From Verrucomicrobia bacterium LW23 (GTDB lineage Bacteria; Verrucomicrobiota; Verrucomicrobiia; Methylacidiphilales; UBA1321): a DNA stretch of 64,000 nt. The position numbers and the translations under genes are program-made. The DNA is taken from positions 186,001 to 250,000 of the forward strand of contig QAZA01000009.1 in assembly GCA_003054695.1 (NCBI GenBank), given 5' to 3'. This document shows positions 7,509-17,165 of the stretch, piece by piece. How positions within the stretch are numbered: the stretch's first letter is position 1; each line of letters opens with the position of its first letter. The notes beneath the pieces were generated by a model. It did not search any database, was not told the DNA's origin, and saw only the letters and a program-made list of their open reading frames with translations.

Positions 7509-9548
7509 ATGCGGCTCAACCTTTTCCTCTGTATCATCTTTATACCCATTGTGGTGGCGGTGGCAGGCGTTATAGGATGGGTGGGGTACCATTGGAGCCG
7601 AAGTGCGCTACGAGAGGTAACCCAGCGCGAGTTTGCGCTGGCCAACGAGTCGATTGCCGACGCCATCGGCCATGTCATCGACGAGCCGGCGCGCCGCTAC
7701 CTGGAGGAACTGGGCGTTTCCGCGCGACGCGGCATCCTGCCGATGGGGAATCCCACGGCGCTGGGACTTATTCTGGCTGAACGACTTAGGGTGGAGCGCG
7801 ACCTGGCCTGGCTGAGCTACGGCGATGCCGCCACGGGCCGGTTTATCGGCGTGTGGCGGCGCGACGACGGCGCCGTGATTCTGAACATGTCCTCGCCCGA
7901 CGTGGACGGGGGCCGGCCGCTCGAGCAGGTGGTGACGCCGGAGGGTGTGCTCGTGCCCATCGACAAGGAACGGCCGCCACCTTACGACCCTCGAAACCGC
8001 CCGTGGTTCACCCAGGCCATGGCGGGCAACCGTATCGTCTGGAGCCCCCCGTACCAGTTTGCCGAGGGAAAGACCGGGATTACGGCCAGCCGCGCGTGGC
8101 GCATGCGGGGCGGGGAGGCGCCTCGGGGTGTCTTCACGGTCGATTTCTTCCTGCGCGATATTGATAATCGGCTCGCGGCGTTGTCGGTTAAAGTCAAAGG
8201 TTTTTCCTGCATTATGCGGCTGGATGGTAAACTGATATCCAACACTCGTGCGGCGGAAGAGAAAGAGCTTGCGGATGTGATAAGAAAGCTTATTGAGGGA
8301 GATAAGTACTTTGAGTTTTCTCTCAATAATATTTCTACAAAGCCGCAGCAAGTGGTGGTGAATGGTACATCGTATCTCGCCTCACTGTATTTAATGCGAA
8401 CCACGACAGGGTTCCAGTGTATTGTAGCCAGTACATCGCCGGAGTCTGTTATTTTTGCCAAAGCGGATGAAGCCGGCAAGTTCATGCTCTCCATCACGCT
8501 GATTAGTATGCTGGTAGCGCTGGTTGCCATCTTTATTGTGGAGAGGATAATCAGCGAGCCGTTGCGCCGGCTGTGCGAGGATTTCGATCGGATTCGGCAG
8601 CTGCAGTTGTCGCGCGAACCTGCGGTGCGCACGTCGATGGTGCACGAGATCAACCAGATACGTGATGCCTCCAGCCGCATGAAGACGGGGCTGAAGTCGA
8701 TACGGCACTATCTCAATATCGACGTTGTGCAACGCATTGCGGGAAAGGATGAAGTCGAAACGCTGGGTGCCGAGCCTCGTGAAATCACCATCTTTTTTTC
8801 CGATATCGAGGGCTTTACGTCGTATAGTCAAAAGGTTCCGACGAGTGTGCTTATCGAGGAGATTGCAACCTATTTTGAGATTCTTACCGCTGCATTACGC
8901 AAGACCGGGGAGATCGACAAGTTTATTGGCGACGGTGTGATGGCCACGTTTCGCAATACTCCTTATGTAAGCAGTCACCAAATGGCTGCGTGTGAAGCTG
9001 CGCTTCTGGGGCTTTCCGAGCTTGCCCGTGCCCAGACGGAGGGGCGTTGTCCGCGTTTCCGTACACGTATTGGTTTGCACTCCGGCGAGGTATTGGCGGG
9101 TAATATTGGTACGAGGGAGTTCTTTGCTTCTACCATTATTGGCGATCCAGTCAATGCAGCAAGCCGACTGGAATCTCTGAACAAAGTGTACGGCACACAG
9201 ATTATTGCAAGTGGTCAGGTTTACTCCCAGGCGGGCAACGGCTTTGAGTGGCGTCACCTGGATCGTGTAGAAGTAGCGGGCCGCAAGGGAGGCATGGAGT
9301 TGTACGAACTTATTGGCCTGCAAGGGGATGTGGACCAATCCATGCTTTACGCACGGGATCTTTATGAGAAAGCACTGGCTCTTTACTTTGCTCGCAGCTT
9401 TGTAGAAGCAGAAGCGCTTTTTGCCAAAGCGGAAGCAGAGAGGCCGGGCGATAAGGCTTCCCTTCTCATGATCCGCCGCAGCCGCGAAATGGCGAAGACA
9501 GCGCCCTCCCAAACGTGGGACGGCGTGTACGCGTTTAAGGAGAAATAG
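7509..9548 (+). CDS. Membrane-bound class III adenylate cyclase with extracytoplasmic Cache-like sensor
   Basis: The 679-residue protein starts with a membrane helix (about residues 4-28), then an extracytoplasmic sensor of about 300 residues that looks like a double Cache domain (for example DPRNRPWFTQAMAGNRIVWS). A second membrane helix lies near residue 325-345, followed by a HAMP-like linker. The catalytic domain begins about residue 425: metal-binding D432 in FFSDIEGFT and D475 in FIGDGVMA, adenine-selecting K471, and N549 with R553 in NAASR. All key residues for cAMP synthesis are present. The C-terminal 60 residues look like a TPR-type hairpin. It starts 61 bp after the prepilin gene on the same strand and may be cotranscribed. 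Confidence 0.9.
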   Translation: MRLNLFLCIIFIPIVVAVAGVIGWVGYHWSRSALREVTQREFALANESIADAIGHVIDEPARRYLEELGVSARRGILPMGNPTALGLILAERLRVERDLAWLSYGDAATGRFIGVWRRDDGAVILNMSSPDVDGGRPLEQVVTPEGVLVPIDKERPPPYDPRNRPWFTQAMAGNRIVWSPPYQFAEGKTGITASRAWRMRGGEAPRGVFTVDFFLRDIDNRLAALSVKVKGFSCIMRLDGKLISNTRAAEEKELADVIRKLIEGDKYFEFSLNNISTKPQQVVVNGTSYLASLYLMRTTTGFQCIVASTSPESVIFAKADEAGKFMLSITLISMLVALVAIFIVERIISEPLRRLCEDFDRIRQLQLSREPAVRTSMVHEINQIRDASSRMKTGLKSIRHYLNIDVVQRIAGKDEVETLGAEPREITIFFSDIEGFTSYSQKVPTSVLIEEIATYFEILTAALRKTGEIDKFIGDGVMATFRNTPYVSSHQMAACEAALLGLSELARAQTEGRCPRFRTRIGLHSGEVLAGNIGTREFFASTIIGDPVNAASRLESLNKVYGTQIIASGQVYSQAGNGFEWRHLDRVEVAGRKGGMELYELIGLQGDVDQSMLYARDLYEKALALYFARSFVEAEALFAKAEAERPGDKASLLMIRRSREMAKTAPSQTWDGVYAFKEK

Positions 9549-9764
9549 GGCTCATTCCCCCCCGGGGCGCCCGGCCTCGTCCGTATGCATAAAGTATATA
9601 GGCGTTGCCCGGCCCGTTGTGCTTGCTATTGCCAGCTTTTAGGCGCACAATGCGCGGTTACCTCCCCACTGCCGGCTATGGGTTTTACCCTTATGTAACC
9701 GGGGCGACACTCCGCTGTGGCCGCGGGTGGGGACGTTTTGATTTCTCGTCTGCGTCCATCTGCT

Positions 9765-11381
9765 ATGAAGAATACTATATATCTCGTCGCCAACGGCGAC
9801 CTCCGTGCGTCGGCTAACCAAAAGTGTGAGGCTGAACAACTTGCGTTAGAGGCCAAGCTGATTGCCGCCATTGAAAAGGAAGGATTCAACGTCAAGCGCG
9901 CCCACGGTTTTGTGCCGGAAAAGGGCCACGGCTTTATCGATAGCCAGAAGTACGGTATGCAGGTGTTCCGCAGCATCCCCCCCACGGCGCCGCTGATTGT
10001 GGCCGAGGCTGTGTGGCAGTATTCGCATCATGTTCTGGCCGGGCTGTTTACGCATCAGGGGCCGATTCTCACCGTTGCGAACTGGAGCGGCACCTGGCCT
10101 GGCCTGGTGGGCATGCTTAACCTTAACGGCAGCCTTACCAAGGCGGAGATCAAGTACAGCACGCTGTGGAGCGAAGACTTTACGGATGAGTTGTTTGTGG
10201 ACGGCCTGCGCACGTGGCTGCGCAAGGGCTTCATCAAGCACCCCACCAAGCATGTGCGCAGCTACAAAAAGGCGGGCGTGCCCTCCTATGCGGAGAAGCT
10301 GGGCAAGCGTTTTGCGGAGGATTTCCGCGCGACGAAGTTCATTATGGGCGTGTTTGACGAGGGCTGCATGGGCATGTACAACGCCATTATCCCGGATGAG
10401 CTTTTGCACCCCACCGGCGTGTTTAAGGAGCGCCTGAGCCAGTCGTCGCTGTACGCGAAGATGCTGACCGTGTCGGAGGGCGACGCGCGTGACGCCTATC
10501 AGTGGCTGCTGAACAAGGGCATGCAGTTCCGCATTGGCTTTGATGAGGAGACGGAGCTGACGGAAGGCCAGGTGCTGCAACAGCTTAAGATGTATATCGC
10601 CGCGGTACGCATTGCGGATGAATTCGGCTGCTCGACGATCGGCATCCAGTACCAGCAGGGCCTTAAGGACCTGAGCCCTGCAAGCGACCTGGTGGAAGGC
10701 CTCCTTAACAACGTGGACCGCCCGCCTGTGCGGCACGAGTCCACCGGCGCGGAACTCTTTGCCGGCGAAGCACTTCCGCACTTTAATGAGGTGGACGAGT
10801 GCGCAGGTCTGGACGGCCTCGTTACCTACAAGCTGTGGCGTAAAATGGGCTGGGACCCGGAGAACACGCTGCACGATCTGCGCTGGGGCCGCCAGTACAC
10901 GGACGAGACGCTGGACGAATACGTGTGGGTGTTCCTTATCTCCGGCGCCGCGCCGCCCCAGCATTTTATCGGCGGCTATGCGGGCACAAGCAGCGAGCGC
11001 CAGCCGGGCATGTACTTCCGCCTGGGCGGCGGCACGGTCAAAGGCATCTCCAAGCCGGGCTGGATCGTCTGGAGCCGCGTGTATCTCGCCGAGGGCGAGC
11101 TGAAATACGACACGGGCCTGGGCCAGGTCGTCGCCCTGCCGCAGGCGGAGACGGAGGATCGCTGGAACCTCACCACGCCGCAATGGCCCATCATGCACGT
11201 GGTGCTGCCGGGCATCACCCGCGATCAGATGATGGCGCGCCACAAGGCCAATCACATCCAGGTCGTCTACGCGCCGGATTACGAGAGCGCCCAGACCGGC
11301 CTCTTCGCCAAAGCCGCCGCCATGCGCGAGCTTGGGCTGGACGTGGCGCTGTGCGGCGACTACGGGGTGGACGAAGATTGA
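9765..11381 (+). CDS. L-fucose isomerase-like sugar isomerase family protein
   Basis: This 538-residue protein belongs to the broad L-fucose/L-arabinose isomerase-like group. Recognisable stretches are [39 protein letters not shown], and [19 protein letters not shown], which resemble the substrate and metal-binding core of fucose isomerases. The family interconverts aldoses and ketoses with a divalent metal in the cytoplasm; the substrate here cannot be read from sequence. The start at the ATG 9765 ([14 protein letters not shown]) fits the conserved N-terminus; a GTG at 9717 in the same frame would add 16 residues. It stands alone between the cyclase and a convergent ATPase gene. Confidence 0.75.
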   Translation: MKNTIYLVANGDLRASANQKCEAEQLALEAKLIAAIEKEGFNVKRAHGFVPEKGHGFIDSQKYGMQVFRSIPPTAPLIVAEAVWQYSHHVLAGLFTHQGPILTVANWSGTWPGLVGMLNLNGSLTKAEIKYSTLWSEDFTDELFVDGLRTWLRKGFIKHPTKHVRSYKKAGVPSYAEKLGKRFAEDFRATKFIMGVFDEGCMGMYNAIIPDELLHPTGVFKERLSQSSLYAKMLTVSEGDARDAYQWLLNKGMQFRIGFDEETELTEGQVLQQLKMYIAAVRIADEFGCSTIGIQYQQGLKDLSPASDLVEGLLNNVDRPPVRHESTGAELFAGEALPHFNEVDECAGLDGLVTYKLWRKMGWDPENTLHDLRWGRQYTDETLDEYVWVFLISGAAPPQHFIGGYAGTSSERQPGMYFRLGGGTVKGISKPGWIVWSRVYLAEGELKYDTGLGQVVALPQAETEDRWNLTTPQWPIMHVVLPGITRDQMMARHKANHIQVVYAPDYESAQTGLFAKAAAMRELGLDVALCGDYGVDED

Positions 11382-11447
11382 TAAGCTATTGCTAACGTAT
11401 TGCTGAGCTAGTAGTTGTGATGTGCAGCCGCTTGCTCAGCCTTCGTT

Positions 11448-12578
11448 TCAGTCCCCCACAATCACGCCCTGGCCGACGATCCGCGTCTCGCCGTCGACCT
11501 TTTCCATCTCCATTATCTTAAGCTCGGCGCTGCGGATGCGCCGGGCCACGGCATCGCGCAAGGCGGTGGAGTGGGTGATGACCCAGACCTGGGAGCGGGT
11601 CGACGCGTGGGCGATGAGCTCCGCGAGCGGCTCCATCAGATCGGGGTGCAGGCTCGTTTCGGGCTCGTTAAGCACAAGCATGGGCGCGGGCAGGGGACTG
11701 AGCAGCGCGGCGGTGAGGCAGAGAAAACGCAGGCTGCCGTCGGAGAATTCCTGCGCGGTCAGCGGCCGTTTCATGCCGGGCATCTGCAGGGTTATGTAGA
11801 AGCGGCCTAAGCAGGCGTCCACGTTGAGCTCCGCGCCGCCCAGCGCTTTGCTCACCAGCTCGTGCACATCGGGCGTGCCCGGCGGGGGATCGCCCGCGAT
11901 GGACGCCAGCGCGGCCCCGAGCGTGCGGCCCTGGTGATCGAGCACCAGCGTGCGCACGCCTGGTTGCGGCTGGCGCAGCGGAGAGGCCGGCCCGGTGTCG
12001 AAGTGATGGTAAAACCGCCAGCGCCGGAGGATGCCGGCGACGTGCGAGAGCTCCGGGTACAAATGCGGCTCCTGCAGCTGCATCAGCACGGGTGCCAGCT
12101 CGTCCAGCTGGTTGATAAAGTGTCGCTTTTCGCCGTCGGCGCCAATGCCCCACACGCCGTTGGGGTTGCGGCTGAAGAATGTGGTGGACGGGCGGCGCGG
12201 GATGCCGTGCCACACATACTCCTCCTGCACGCGCGGGTCGCCCGCAAACAGGGTGGTCGAGCTCTCCCAGTCGGGCTGCTTGCCAATCTGCAGCTCGTAG
12301 CAGAATTCCTTCGAAAGCAGCTTCATCGTCAGGCACGGCTCGAGATCCAGCCCCTTTTGGCGGCGCCCTGCCCACAACGCGTTGTCCAGCCCGCCCTCCT
12401 CCGCAAGTGCCTGGGGCAGACCGCCTTGCGCCGCGCCCGCCAACAAATGCAGCGCACGGTACAAATTGCTTTTGCCGACGCCGTTGGGCCCGGTAATTAC
12501 GTTGACGCGTCGGAGCCGAAAGCGCAGGCGCCGGATAGAGCGATAGCCGGCAATTTCCACTTCGTCGATCATCTGCAT
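11448..12578 (-). CDS. AAA family ATPase (RecF/OLD-like, AAA_21)
   Basis: The 376-residue protein has a Walker A motif GPNGVGKS at residues 30-37, directly after an N-terminal strand IAGYRSIRRLRFRL, which is the usual start of RecF/SMC-type ATPases. The C-terminal half has the signature-like FSDGSLRFLCL, Walker B MLVLNEPETSLHP and the WVITHSTAL switch region. Such proteins act in DNA repair, retron-like or defence systems, but no partner nuclease is adjacent, so no role is assigned. The open frame extends upstream to 12725, but that would overlap the divergent gene at 12697; I place the start at 12578 (or 12572). Confidence 0.82.
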   Translation of the reverse strand: MQMIDEVEIAGYRSIRRLRFRLRRVNVITGPNGVGKSNLYRALHLLAGAAQGGLPQALAEEGGLDNALWAGRRQKGLDLEPCLTMKLLSKEFCYELQIGKQPDWESSTTLFAGDPRVQEEYVWHGIPRRPSTTFFSRNPNGVWGIGADGEKRHFINQLDELAPVLMQLQEPHLYPELSHVAGILRRWRFYHHFDTGPASPLRQPQPGVRTLVLDHQGRTLGAALASIAGDPPPGTPDVHELVSKALGGAELNVDACLGRFYITLQMPGMKRPLTAQEFSDGSLRFLCLTAALLSPLPAPMLVLNEPETSLHPDLMEPLAELIAHASTRSQVWVITHSTALRDAVARRIRSAELKIMEMEKVDGETRIVGQGVIVGD

Positions 12579-12696
12579 GCCGCAGGTTATCGAATGTGTG
12601 ACGTCAGGCGAAGGCTTTTCGCCCATAAAATCGGGGCAGGCAATTGTATTAGAATTTGTTTGAGATTGAGACCGATTTGCATTAACGCTTCTACTT

Positions 12697-13422
12697 ATGC
12701 TGTCTTCTCTTCGCACGTTTTGCATCCCTGCCTGCGTGGCAGGTGTCTCGCGGTCGCTTGGCCGCTCGGTTATGCTTGCCGCGGCCTTCAGCCTGGCCGT
12801 TGTCTCCGCATCTCATGCGCATCTTGTTTGGCTGGAGGAACTTCCGGACAAAGGGCTGGTGCTTCGCTTTGGGGATCTCGGCGGAAAGATCGAGACTTCT
12901 CCCGGCTATCTCGACTCCATCCCCGATTCGCCCGCATTTTACCTTGGCGAGAAGGGCCCCGAGCTGGCCAGGGCCACCCGCGGCAAAGACGGCATTACCT
13001 ACGAGAAGGCGACATCCGCAGCGCCGCTCTTTGCCGACCTGATGCTGAACGTGCGCCCGCCACGCACCGCCGACGCGCCGCCCTCGCGCACCATCTACCA
13101 CGCGCGCTGGTTTGTGCCCGGCGTGGAGGCCGCTGCCAAACCGCAAATGGACCTCGACATCGTGCCCGCCGGCGAGGACAAACTGCAGGTCGTTTTCCGC
13201 GGCAAACCGCTTGCGGAAACCAAAGTCTCCGTGGAAGAACCGGGCGGCGGCAAGCAGGATCTCGCCACCGACAAGGACGGCTACGTCACCTTCAAGCCCA
13301 CCAAACCGGGCCTCAGCCTGGTCATCGTCCGCAAGCGTGAGGACCTGGCCGGCACCTTCCGCGGCGCCCCGTACGCCGTTACCAGCCACGTTGCGGTGCT
13401 TAGCTGGAATCTGGCCAAGTAA
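12697..13422 (+). CDS. Secreted DUF4198 / NikM-like protein
   Basis: The 241-residue protein carries a long N-terminal signal region ending at SASHA, directly followed by HLVWLEELPDKGLVLRFGDL, a typical start of the mature DUF4198 fold. Later there is a carboxypeptidase-regulatory-like beta sandwich (KLQVVFRGKPLAETKVSVEE, then DKDGYVTFKPTKPGLSL). DUF4198 proteins are periplasmic and often lie next to metal uptake genes; none is adjacent here, so a nickel/cobalt link is only a possibility. It is divergent from the AAA ATPase gene, about 118 bp apart, and convergent with the AraC gene. Confidence 0.72.
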   Translation: MLSSLRTFCIPACVAGVSRSLGRSVMLAAAFSLAVVSASHAHLVWLEELPDKGLVLRFGDLGGKIETSPGYLDSIPDSPAFYLGEKGPELARATRGKDGITYEKATSAAPLFADLMLNVRPPRTADAPPSRTIYHARWFVPGVEAAAKPQMDLDIVPAGEDKLQVVFRGKPLAETKVSVEEPGGGKQDLATDKDGYVTFKPTKPGLSLVIVRKREDLAGTFRGAPYAVTSHVAVLSWNLAK

Positions 13423-13456
13423 CGCGCGCGCAAGAGCTTGCGTCTCCGGACAAGCG

Positions 13457-14377
13457 TCACGGCCCCCTCTGCTCGCGGTACTCAGTGGGGGTGACGTGAA
13501 ACGCCTCGCGAAAGACCAGGTGAAAGTAGTGGTCGCTCGCAAATCCGCACTCCTGCGCCACGCGCCGCACGGGCTGTGCGGTGCGCAGCAGGAGACGCGC
13601 GGCGCGTTGCAGACGAAGGCGCTGCAGGTACTCCTTGGGCCCGGTGCCCAGGCTTTGGCGAAACAGCCGGCGAAAGCGCACGGGGCTTAGCCCGGTGTCG
13701 CGCGCCAGCTGCTCCACGGAGAGCGCCGGGCTCGCCAGGTCGCGCCGCATCACGTCAACGGCGGCGGCCACGCGGGGGTCGGCGCCGGCAAAGTCCGGCA
13801 ACAGGCCGGCTTTTGCCGAGGCGCCATCGGAAGATGCTGGGGCGGAAGCACTTGCCTCTCGGATGCGCTCCGTCATCAGCGCGCGAAGCGCCACCTCCCC
13901 CAGGGCGCGGCCGGTCTCGGGCGCGTCGGCCATCAGGGACGTCACGTCGAGCAGCATGCGCCAGGTTGCCTCCGGCGCGGCCAGCCGGCCGAAGGGATCA
14001 GCAAAGCGCCGCGCCAGGGAGCGCCCCCAGCGATCCGCAATGTGCGCGTGCACACTAATGTGCTCAAGCCGCGTGCAGCCGTCCTCAATCACCAGCAGGT
14101 GGCGCCGGCCTTCGGGCAGCATCACGTACTCGCCCGGCGCAACCGCGCGGCCCGGCCCCGGGTCGGCGGGGTCGTCCAGGTAGACACGAAAGGCGCCCTC
14201 GGTGGGCATCAGGATAAACGTATCCGGGCACGTGCGCCACGGTACATCCCACGGCGCCGTGTTGTGCCAGAACATGCAGGAGGCAACGCGCATCTCATTC
14301 TCGCACAACGCGATGCGAATGCTGTCGCGTTGCGTTTCCGTCAGCCGGCCGGAGAGTTTGTCGGGCGTTTGTGGCAT
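13457..14377 (-). CDS. AraC family transcriptional regulator
   Basis: The 306-residue protein has an N-terminal cupin-like sensing half (WDVPWRTCPDTFILMPTEG, VAPGEYVMLPEGRRHLL) and a C-terminal double helix-turn-helix of about 100 residues: ALSVEQLARDTGLSPVRFRR followed by VRRVAQECGFASDHYFHLVF and HVTPTEYREQ. This is the standard arrangement of carbohydrate- or stress-responsive AraC regulators. It is the last of three same-strand genes (crcB, binding protein, AraC) with gaps of 30 and 36 bp, so it is probably cotranscribed with them. The effector is unknown. Confidence 0.9.
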   Translation of the reverse strand: MPQTPDKLSGRLTETQRDSIRIALCENEMRVASCMFWHNTAPWDVPWRTCPDTFILMPTEGAFRVYLDDPADPGPGRAVAPGEYVMLPEGRRHLLVIEDGCTRLEHISVHAHIADRWGRSLARRFADPFGRLAAPEATWRMLLDVTSLMADAPETGRALGEVALRALMTERIREASASAPASSDGASAKAGLLPDFAGADPRVAAAVDVMRRDLASPALSVEQLARDTGLSPVRFRRLFRQSLGTGPKEYLQRLRLQRAARLLLRTAQPVRRVAQECGFASDHYFHLVFREAFHVTPTEYREQRGP

Positions 14378-14413
14378 GGCGGCAAGGGGGGCGAGCGCAG
14401 TCGCGCCTCTGCA

Positions 14414-15499
14414 TCATTGCGTGGGGAAACCGTACTTTTGCCAGATGGCGCGCGCCGCCGGGGAGACGAGGAAGCTGACAAACTCCGCCGCCTCCTCCTT
14501 GCGCTTGGTGCCGGGGATGAGCGCTGCAGTGTACCAGATGGCCGGGTAGTCATCCTCGTTCAGGGCGTAAAAGCGGAAGGCGGCCATTGCCTTTTTGGTG
14601 GCGGTCGGCCACTTTTCCATGGCGAGAAAGTCCGTTTTCAGCAGCAGCACGGCGTCGGTTTCCCCGTTTTTGAGGCGGTTAAGCACGATAGATTCCGCGC
14701 CGCCGTAGGAGAGGGCGCCGGCTTTTTCCAGCCGCTCATAAAGGTCGTGCCGGCGCAGCAGAGCGTCGGCAGCGCGGCCGGAGGCGGTGAGGCCCGGGGT
14801 GCCCAGCGCCACGTTCTTCCACGCGCCGGATTCCACCATGGCCTGCCACTTGGCGTTGGCCTGGGCGCTGTCCGCCGGAAGGCGCGCAAAGAGCGCTAAT
14901 ACGTTGCGCGCCACAATCTTCTGCCCTTCGGGCTCCACGCGGCCGGCGGAGGTGGCCAGCTTCGCTTCGTCCATGCCGGGGATGAGCACGACGTCCCAGC
15001 GAGGCGTTTCGGTCAGCTTCTTTTGCAGGCCGCCGGCGTTGGTCAGCTCAATTTCAATGCGCGGCGCGTCGGAGTACTCGTCGGCAAACGCCTGCACCAG
15101 CTCGCCAATCACCCAGCGCAGGCTGCCATCGGCCGCGATGGTGAGGACGGGATCTTTGTCGTTGACCGCGGGCGCCGGTTTGCGGGCGCCGGTGCCCGAC
15201 GTTTTGGGCATCGCGCCCGAGGGCGAGCTGGGGGTGGAGATGCCGAACGACCCGGTGCCCTGGCCACCCACCGACGGCGTGCGCTGCTTCTCCGGCGCCA
15301 CCGGTGCGCTGGGCACAGGCGCCGCGGGCCGCGGCACCGGGGCGGGAACCGGCGTGGCCCGGGGCGGCGTAACAGGTTGCGCGGGACGCACCTCCTGCGC
15401 AAGGACGGGAAACGCGGCCGCAACGAGCCACGCCGACACCAGCAAAAGGACGGCGATGTTGGCAAAACGGACGCGGAAGGAAAGGAAAGAAAATAGCAT
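14414..15499 (-). CDS. ModA-like periplasmic solute-binding protein
   Basis: An N-terminal signal sequence (to about residue 35, FPVLAQE) is followed by an unusual Pro/Ala-rich linker of about 70 residues, then a type 2 periplasmic binding fold: PVLTIAADGSLRWVIGELVQAF, IELTNAGGLQKKLTE, RWDVVLIPGMDEAKL and the C-terminal KRKEEAAEFVSFLVSPAARA. These blocks resemble molybdate-binding ModA. No permease or ATPase gene lies next to it, so it may be an orphan binding protein or sensor feeding into the AraC regulator 36 bp downstream. Ligand identity is inferred from fold only. Confidence 0.75.
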   Translation of the reverse strand: MLFSFLSFRVRFANIAVLLLVSAWLVAAAFPVLAQEVRPAQPVTPPRATPVPAPVPRPAAPVPSAPVAPEKQRTPSVGGQGTGSFGISTPSSPSGAMPKTSGTGARKPAPAVNDKDPVLTIAADGSLRWVIGELVQAFADEYSDAPRIEIELTNAGGLQKKLTETPRWDVVLIPGMDEAKLATSAGRVEPEGQKIVARNVLALFARLPADSAQANAKWQAMVESGAWKNVALGTPGLTASGRAADALLRRHDLYERLEKAGALSYGGAESIVLNRLKNGETDAVLLLKTDFLAMEKWPTATKKAMAAFRFYALNEDDYPAIWYTAALIPGTKRKEEAAEFVSFLVSPAARAIWQKYGFPTQ

Positions 15500-15529
15500 G
15501 GCGGGACGTGCGGTGCCGTGCCGCCCGGA

Positions 15530-15934
15530 TCACGCGCTAGGCGCGACATCCAGTAAAAGCGCAAGCGCGTAGCCCAGCCATACGGCCAGCAAACAAAGCA
15601 CCATGGAACCGATAGCATATCCACCCGCATAAATCCACTCGCCATGTTGCGACAGCGTAAGCGTTTGCAGGCTAAACGACGAAAACGTGGTGTACCCGCC
15701 CAGTACCCCCGTCATTACCAGCGGTTGCGCGCCGGCCAGCCACGCCAGGCGCCCCTGCGGCCGCGTGGCCGCCGCGCAAAACCCGATAATCAGGCAGCCC
15801 GTAACGTTGACGACAAGCGTGCCCCACGGAAAGCGACCGCCCCCCATGCGCTCATCTATCAGCGCCGCAAGGAGAAAGCGCAATACGCTGCCCAGCGCGC
15901 CGCCCGCCGCTACCGCCATAATGTTGCCAAGCAT
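15530..15934 (-). CDS. crcB: Fluoride ion channel CrcB/Fluc
   Basis: The 134-residue, four-helix membrane protein has all the family hallmarks: GGALGSVLRF at residues 11-20, GTLVVNVTG with pore Asn43, and GGYTTFSSFS at 79-88 containing the phenylalanine box. CrcB exports fluoride as a dual-topology dimer in the inner membrane. It is first of a same-strand group with the ModA-like protein and AraC regulator. No fluoride riboswitch pattern is visible in the 90 bp upstream. Confidence 0.93.
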   Translation of the reverse strand: MLGNIMAVAAGGALGSVLRFLLAALIDERMGGGRFPWGTLVVNVTGCLIIGFCAAATRPQGRLAWLAGAQPLVMTGVLGGYTTFSSFSLQTLTLSQHGEWIYAGGYAIGSMVLCLLAVWLGYALALLLDVAPSA

Positions 15935-16024
15935 GGCGGCAGGCTAGCACGGGCGGCGTCGAGACGCGAAGTTTAGTTGAGCTATAGCCTTAACTTGTGC
16001 GTGGCGGTACGTGCGGGCCGGCCC

Positions 16025-17056
16025 TTACCGGGCCTCTGTGCACAGGGCTACCAGGTCATCCACATGCGCGGTGGCGAGAGCCTCAACGGTGTCTGCGGCG
16101 CCGTAGTAAATCTTCACTTCGCCGCTGTCCTCCAGAATCATGCCGCCGGGGAAAATCACGTCGTTGCGGAAGCCATTGCGCTCGTACGGGGTCACCGGAG
16201 TCAGCAGCGGCTCCTTGAACATTCCGATCACGCGCGACGGATTCTCCAGATCCAGCAGCATAATGCCGGCATCGTAGCGCTTGTGCCAGGTCTTCTCCCA
16301 GCCGCGCAGGTTAATTGCCGGGTCGCGCCACACGCTGTGGAAGGTGGTGAGCCAGCCGCGCGAAGTGCGGACGGGGGGCGCACCGGGCCCGATCTTGTCG
16401 TTCGCAAACGGCACATGTTCCACGCCCAGAACGAGTTCGTGATCGCCCCAGTAGCGCAGGTCGGGCGACGCGCCGGACCACAGGTCAAAGCGATCGCGGC
16501 CGCGGCTGTAGACGGGGAAGGGGCGCTCCAGGCGCATGTACTTGCCGCCGACTTTCTCGGGAAAGAGCACCATGTTGCGATTGTCCGGCGTGCTAAGCGA
16601 CAAAATATCAAAGCGCGAGAAATCCTCCGTACGCGCCACGCCGCCGCGCACGCCGTGCTTCGTATCCATCGCAAAGCACACATACGCAACGCCTTCCAGA
16701 ATAGTGATGCGGGGATCGTACACACGCAACACCTCATCGTCCGCAATCTTCCAGCAAGGTTTGGCCGCAACGTCCCACTTGATGCCGTCCTTGCTGGTGG
16801 CAAAGCCCATCGACGTCTCAAAGCGAGGCGGATGCTCGCGGCGGCCTTCGCGCCAGTCGATCCAGCCGGCCTCGTTGCCCGGGCAGGCATCATTGCGAAA
16901 AAGCATGACATACTGGCCCTGATATTTGGCTACACCAGCGTTGAAAATTAGGCTCGCATCGTACGGAATATCCGACGCCTGCAGCACGGGATTGGCGGAG
17001 TAACGGCTGATCGCGGTCGCGGCGGCGATCGGCTCGACGAGAGGGGTTGCGCTCAT
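16025..17056 (-). CDS. GH130 family glycoside phosphorylase/hydrolase
   Basis: The 343-residue protein matches the five-bladed beta-propeller of GH130: RVYDPRITILEGVAYVCFAM (with the catalytic-type Asp in DPR), YMRLERPF, KIGPGAPPVRTSRGWLTTFH and NDVIFPGGMILED. GH130 enzymes mostly phosphorolyse beta-mannosides such as mannosyl-glucose, mannobiose or Man-GlcNAc, in the cytoplasm; there is no signal peptide here. The start at 17056 (MSATPLVEP) is chosen over the in-frame 17278 because the upstream 74 residues are not family-like. The AraC gene upstream, 109 bp away on the same strand, probably controls it. Confidence 0.87.
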   Translation of the reverse strand: MSATPLVEPIAAATAISRYSANPVLQASDIPYDASLIFNAGVAKYQGQYVMLFRNDACPGNEAGWIDWREGRREHPPRFETSMGFATSKDGIKWDVAAKPCWKIADDEVLRVYDPRITILEGVAYVCFAMDTKHGVRGGVARTEDFSRFDILSLSTPDNRNMVLFPEKVGGKYMRLERPFPVYSRGRDRFDLWSGASPDLRYWGDHELVLGVEHVPFANDKIGPGAPPVRTSRGWLTTFHSVWRDPAINLRGWEKTWHKRYDAGIMLLDLENPSRVIGMFKEPLLTPVTPYERNGFRNDVIFPGGMILEDSGEVKIYYGAADTVEALATAHVDDLVALCTEAR

Positions 17057-17165
17057 GGTGCCCGCAACATAGCAAATGCGTGCAATGCCTGCTTGGCTGC
17101 AGATGATCTTTTTTGTCCTGCAGTGATATTTCCCGAGGTAAAGCGCGCTAAAATTATTGCCGGAT

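Noticed and set aside
15935-16024. Fluoride riboswitch before crcB
   Set aside because: The conserved GGNGATGG and CCGCC...CTGATG pattern is not present.
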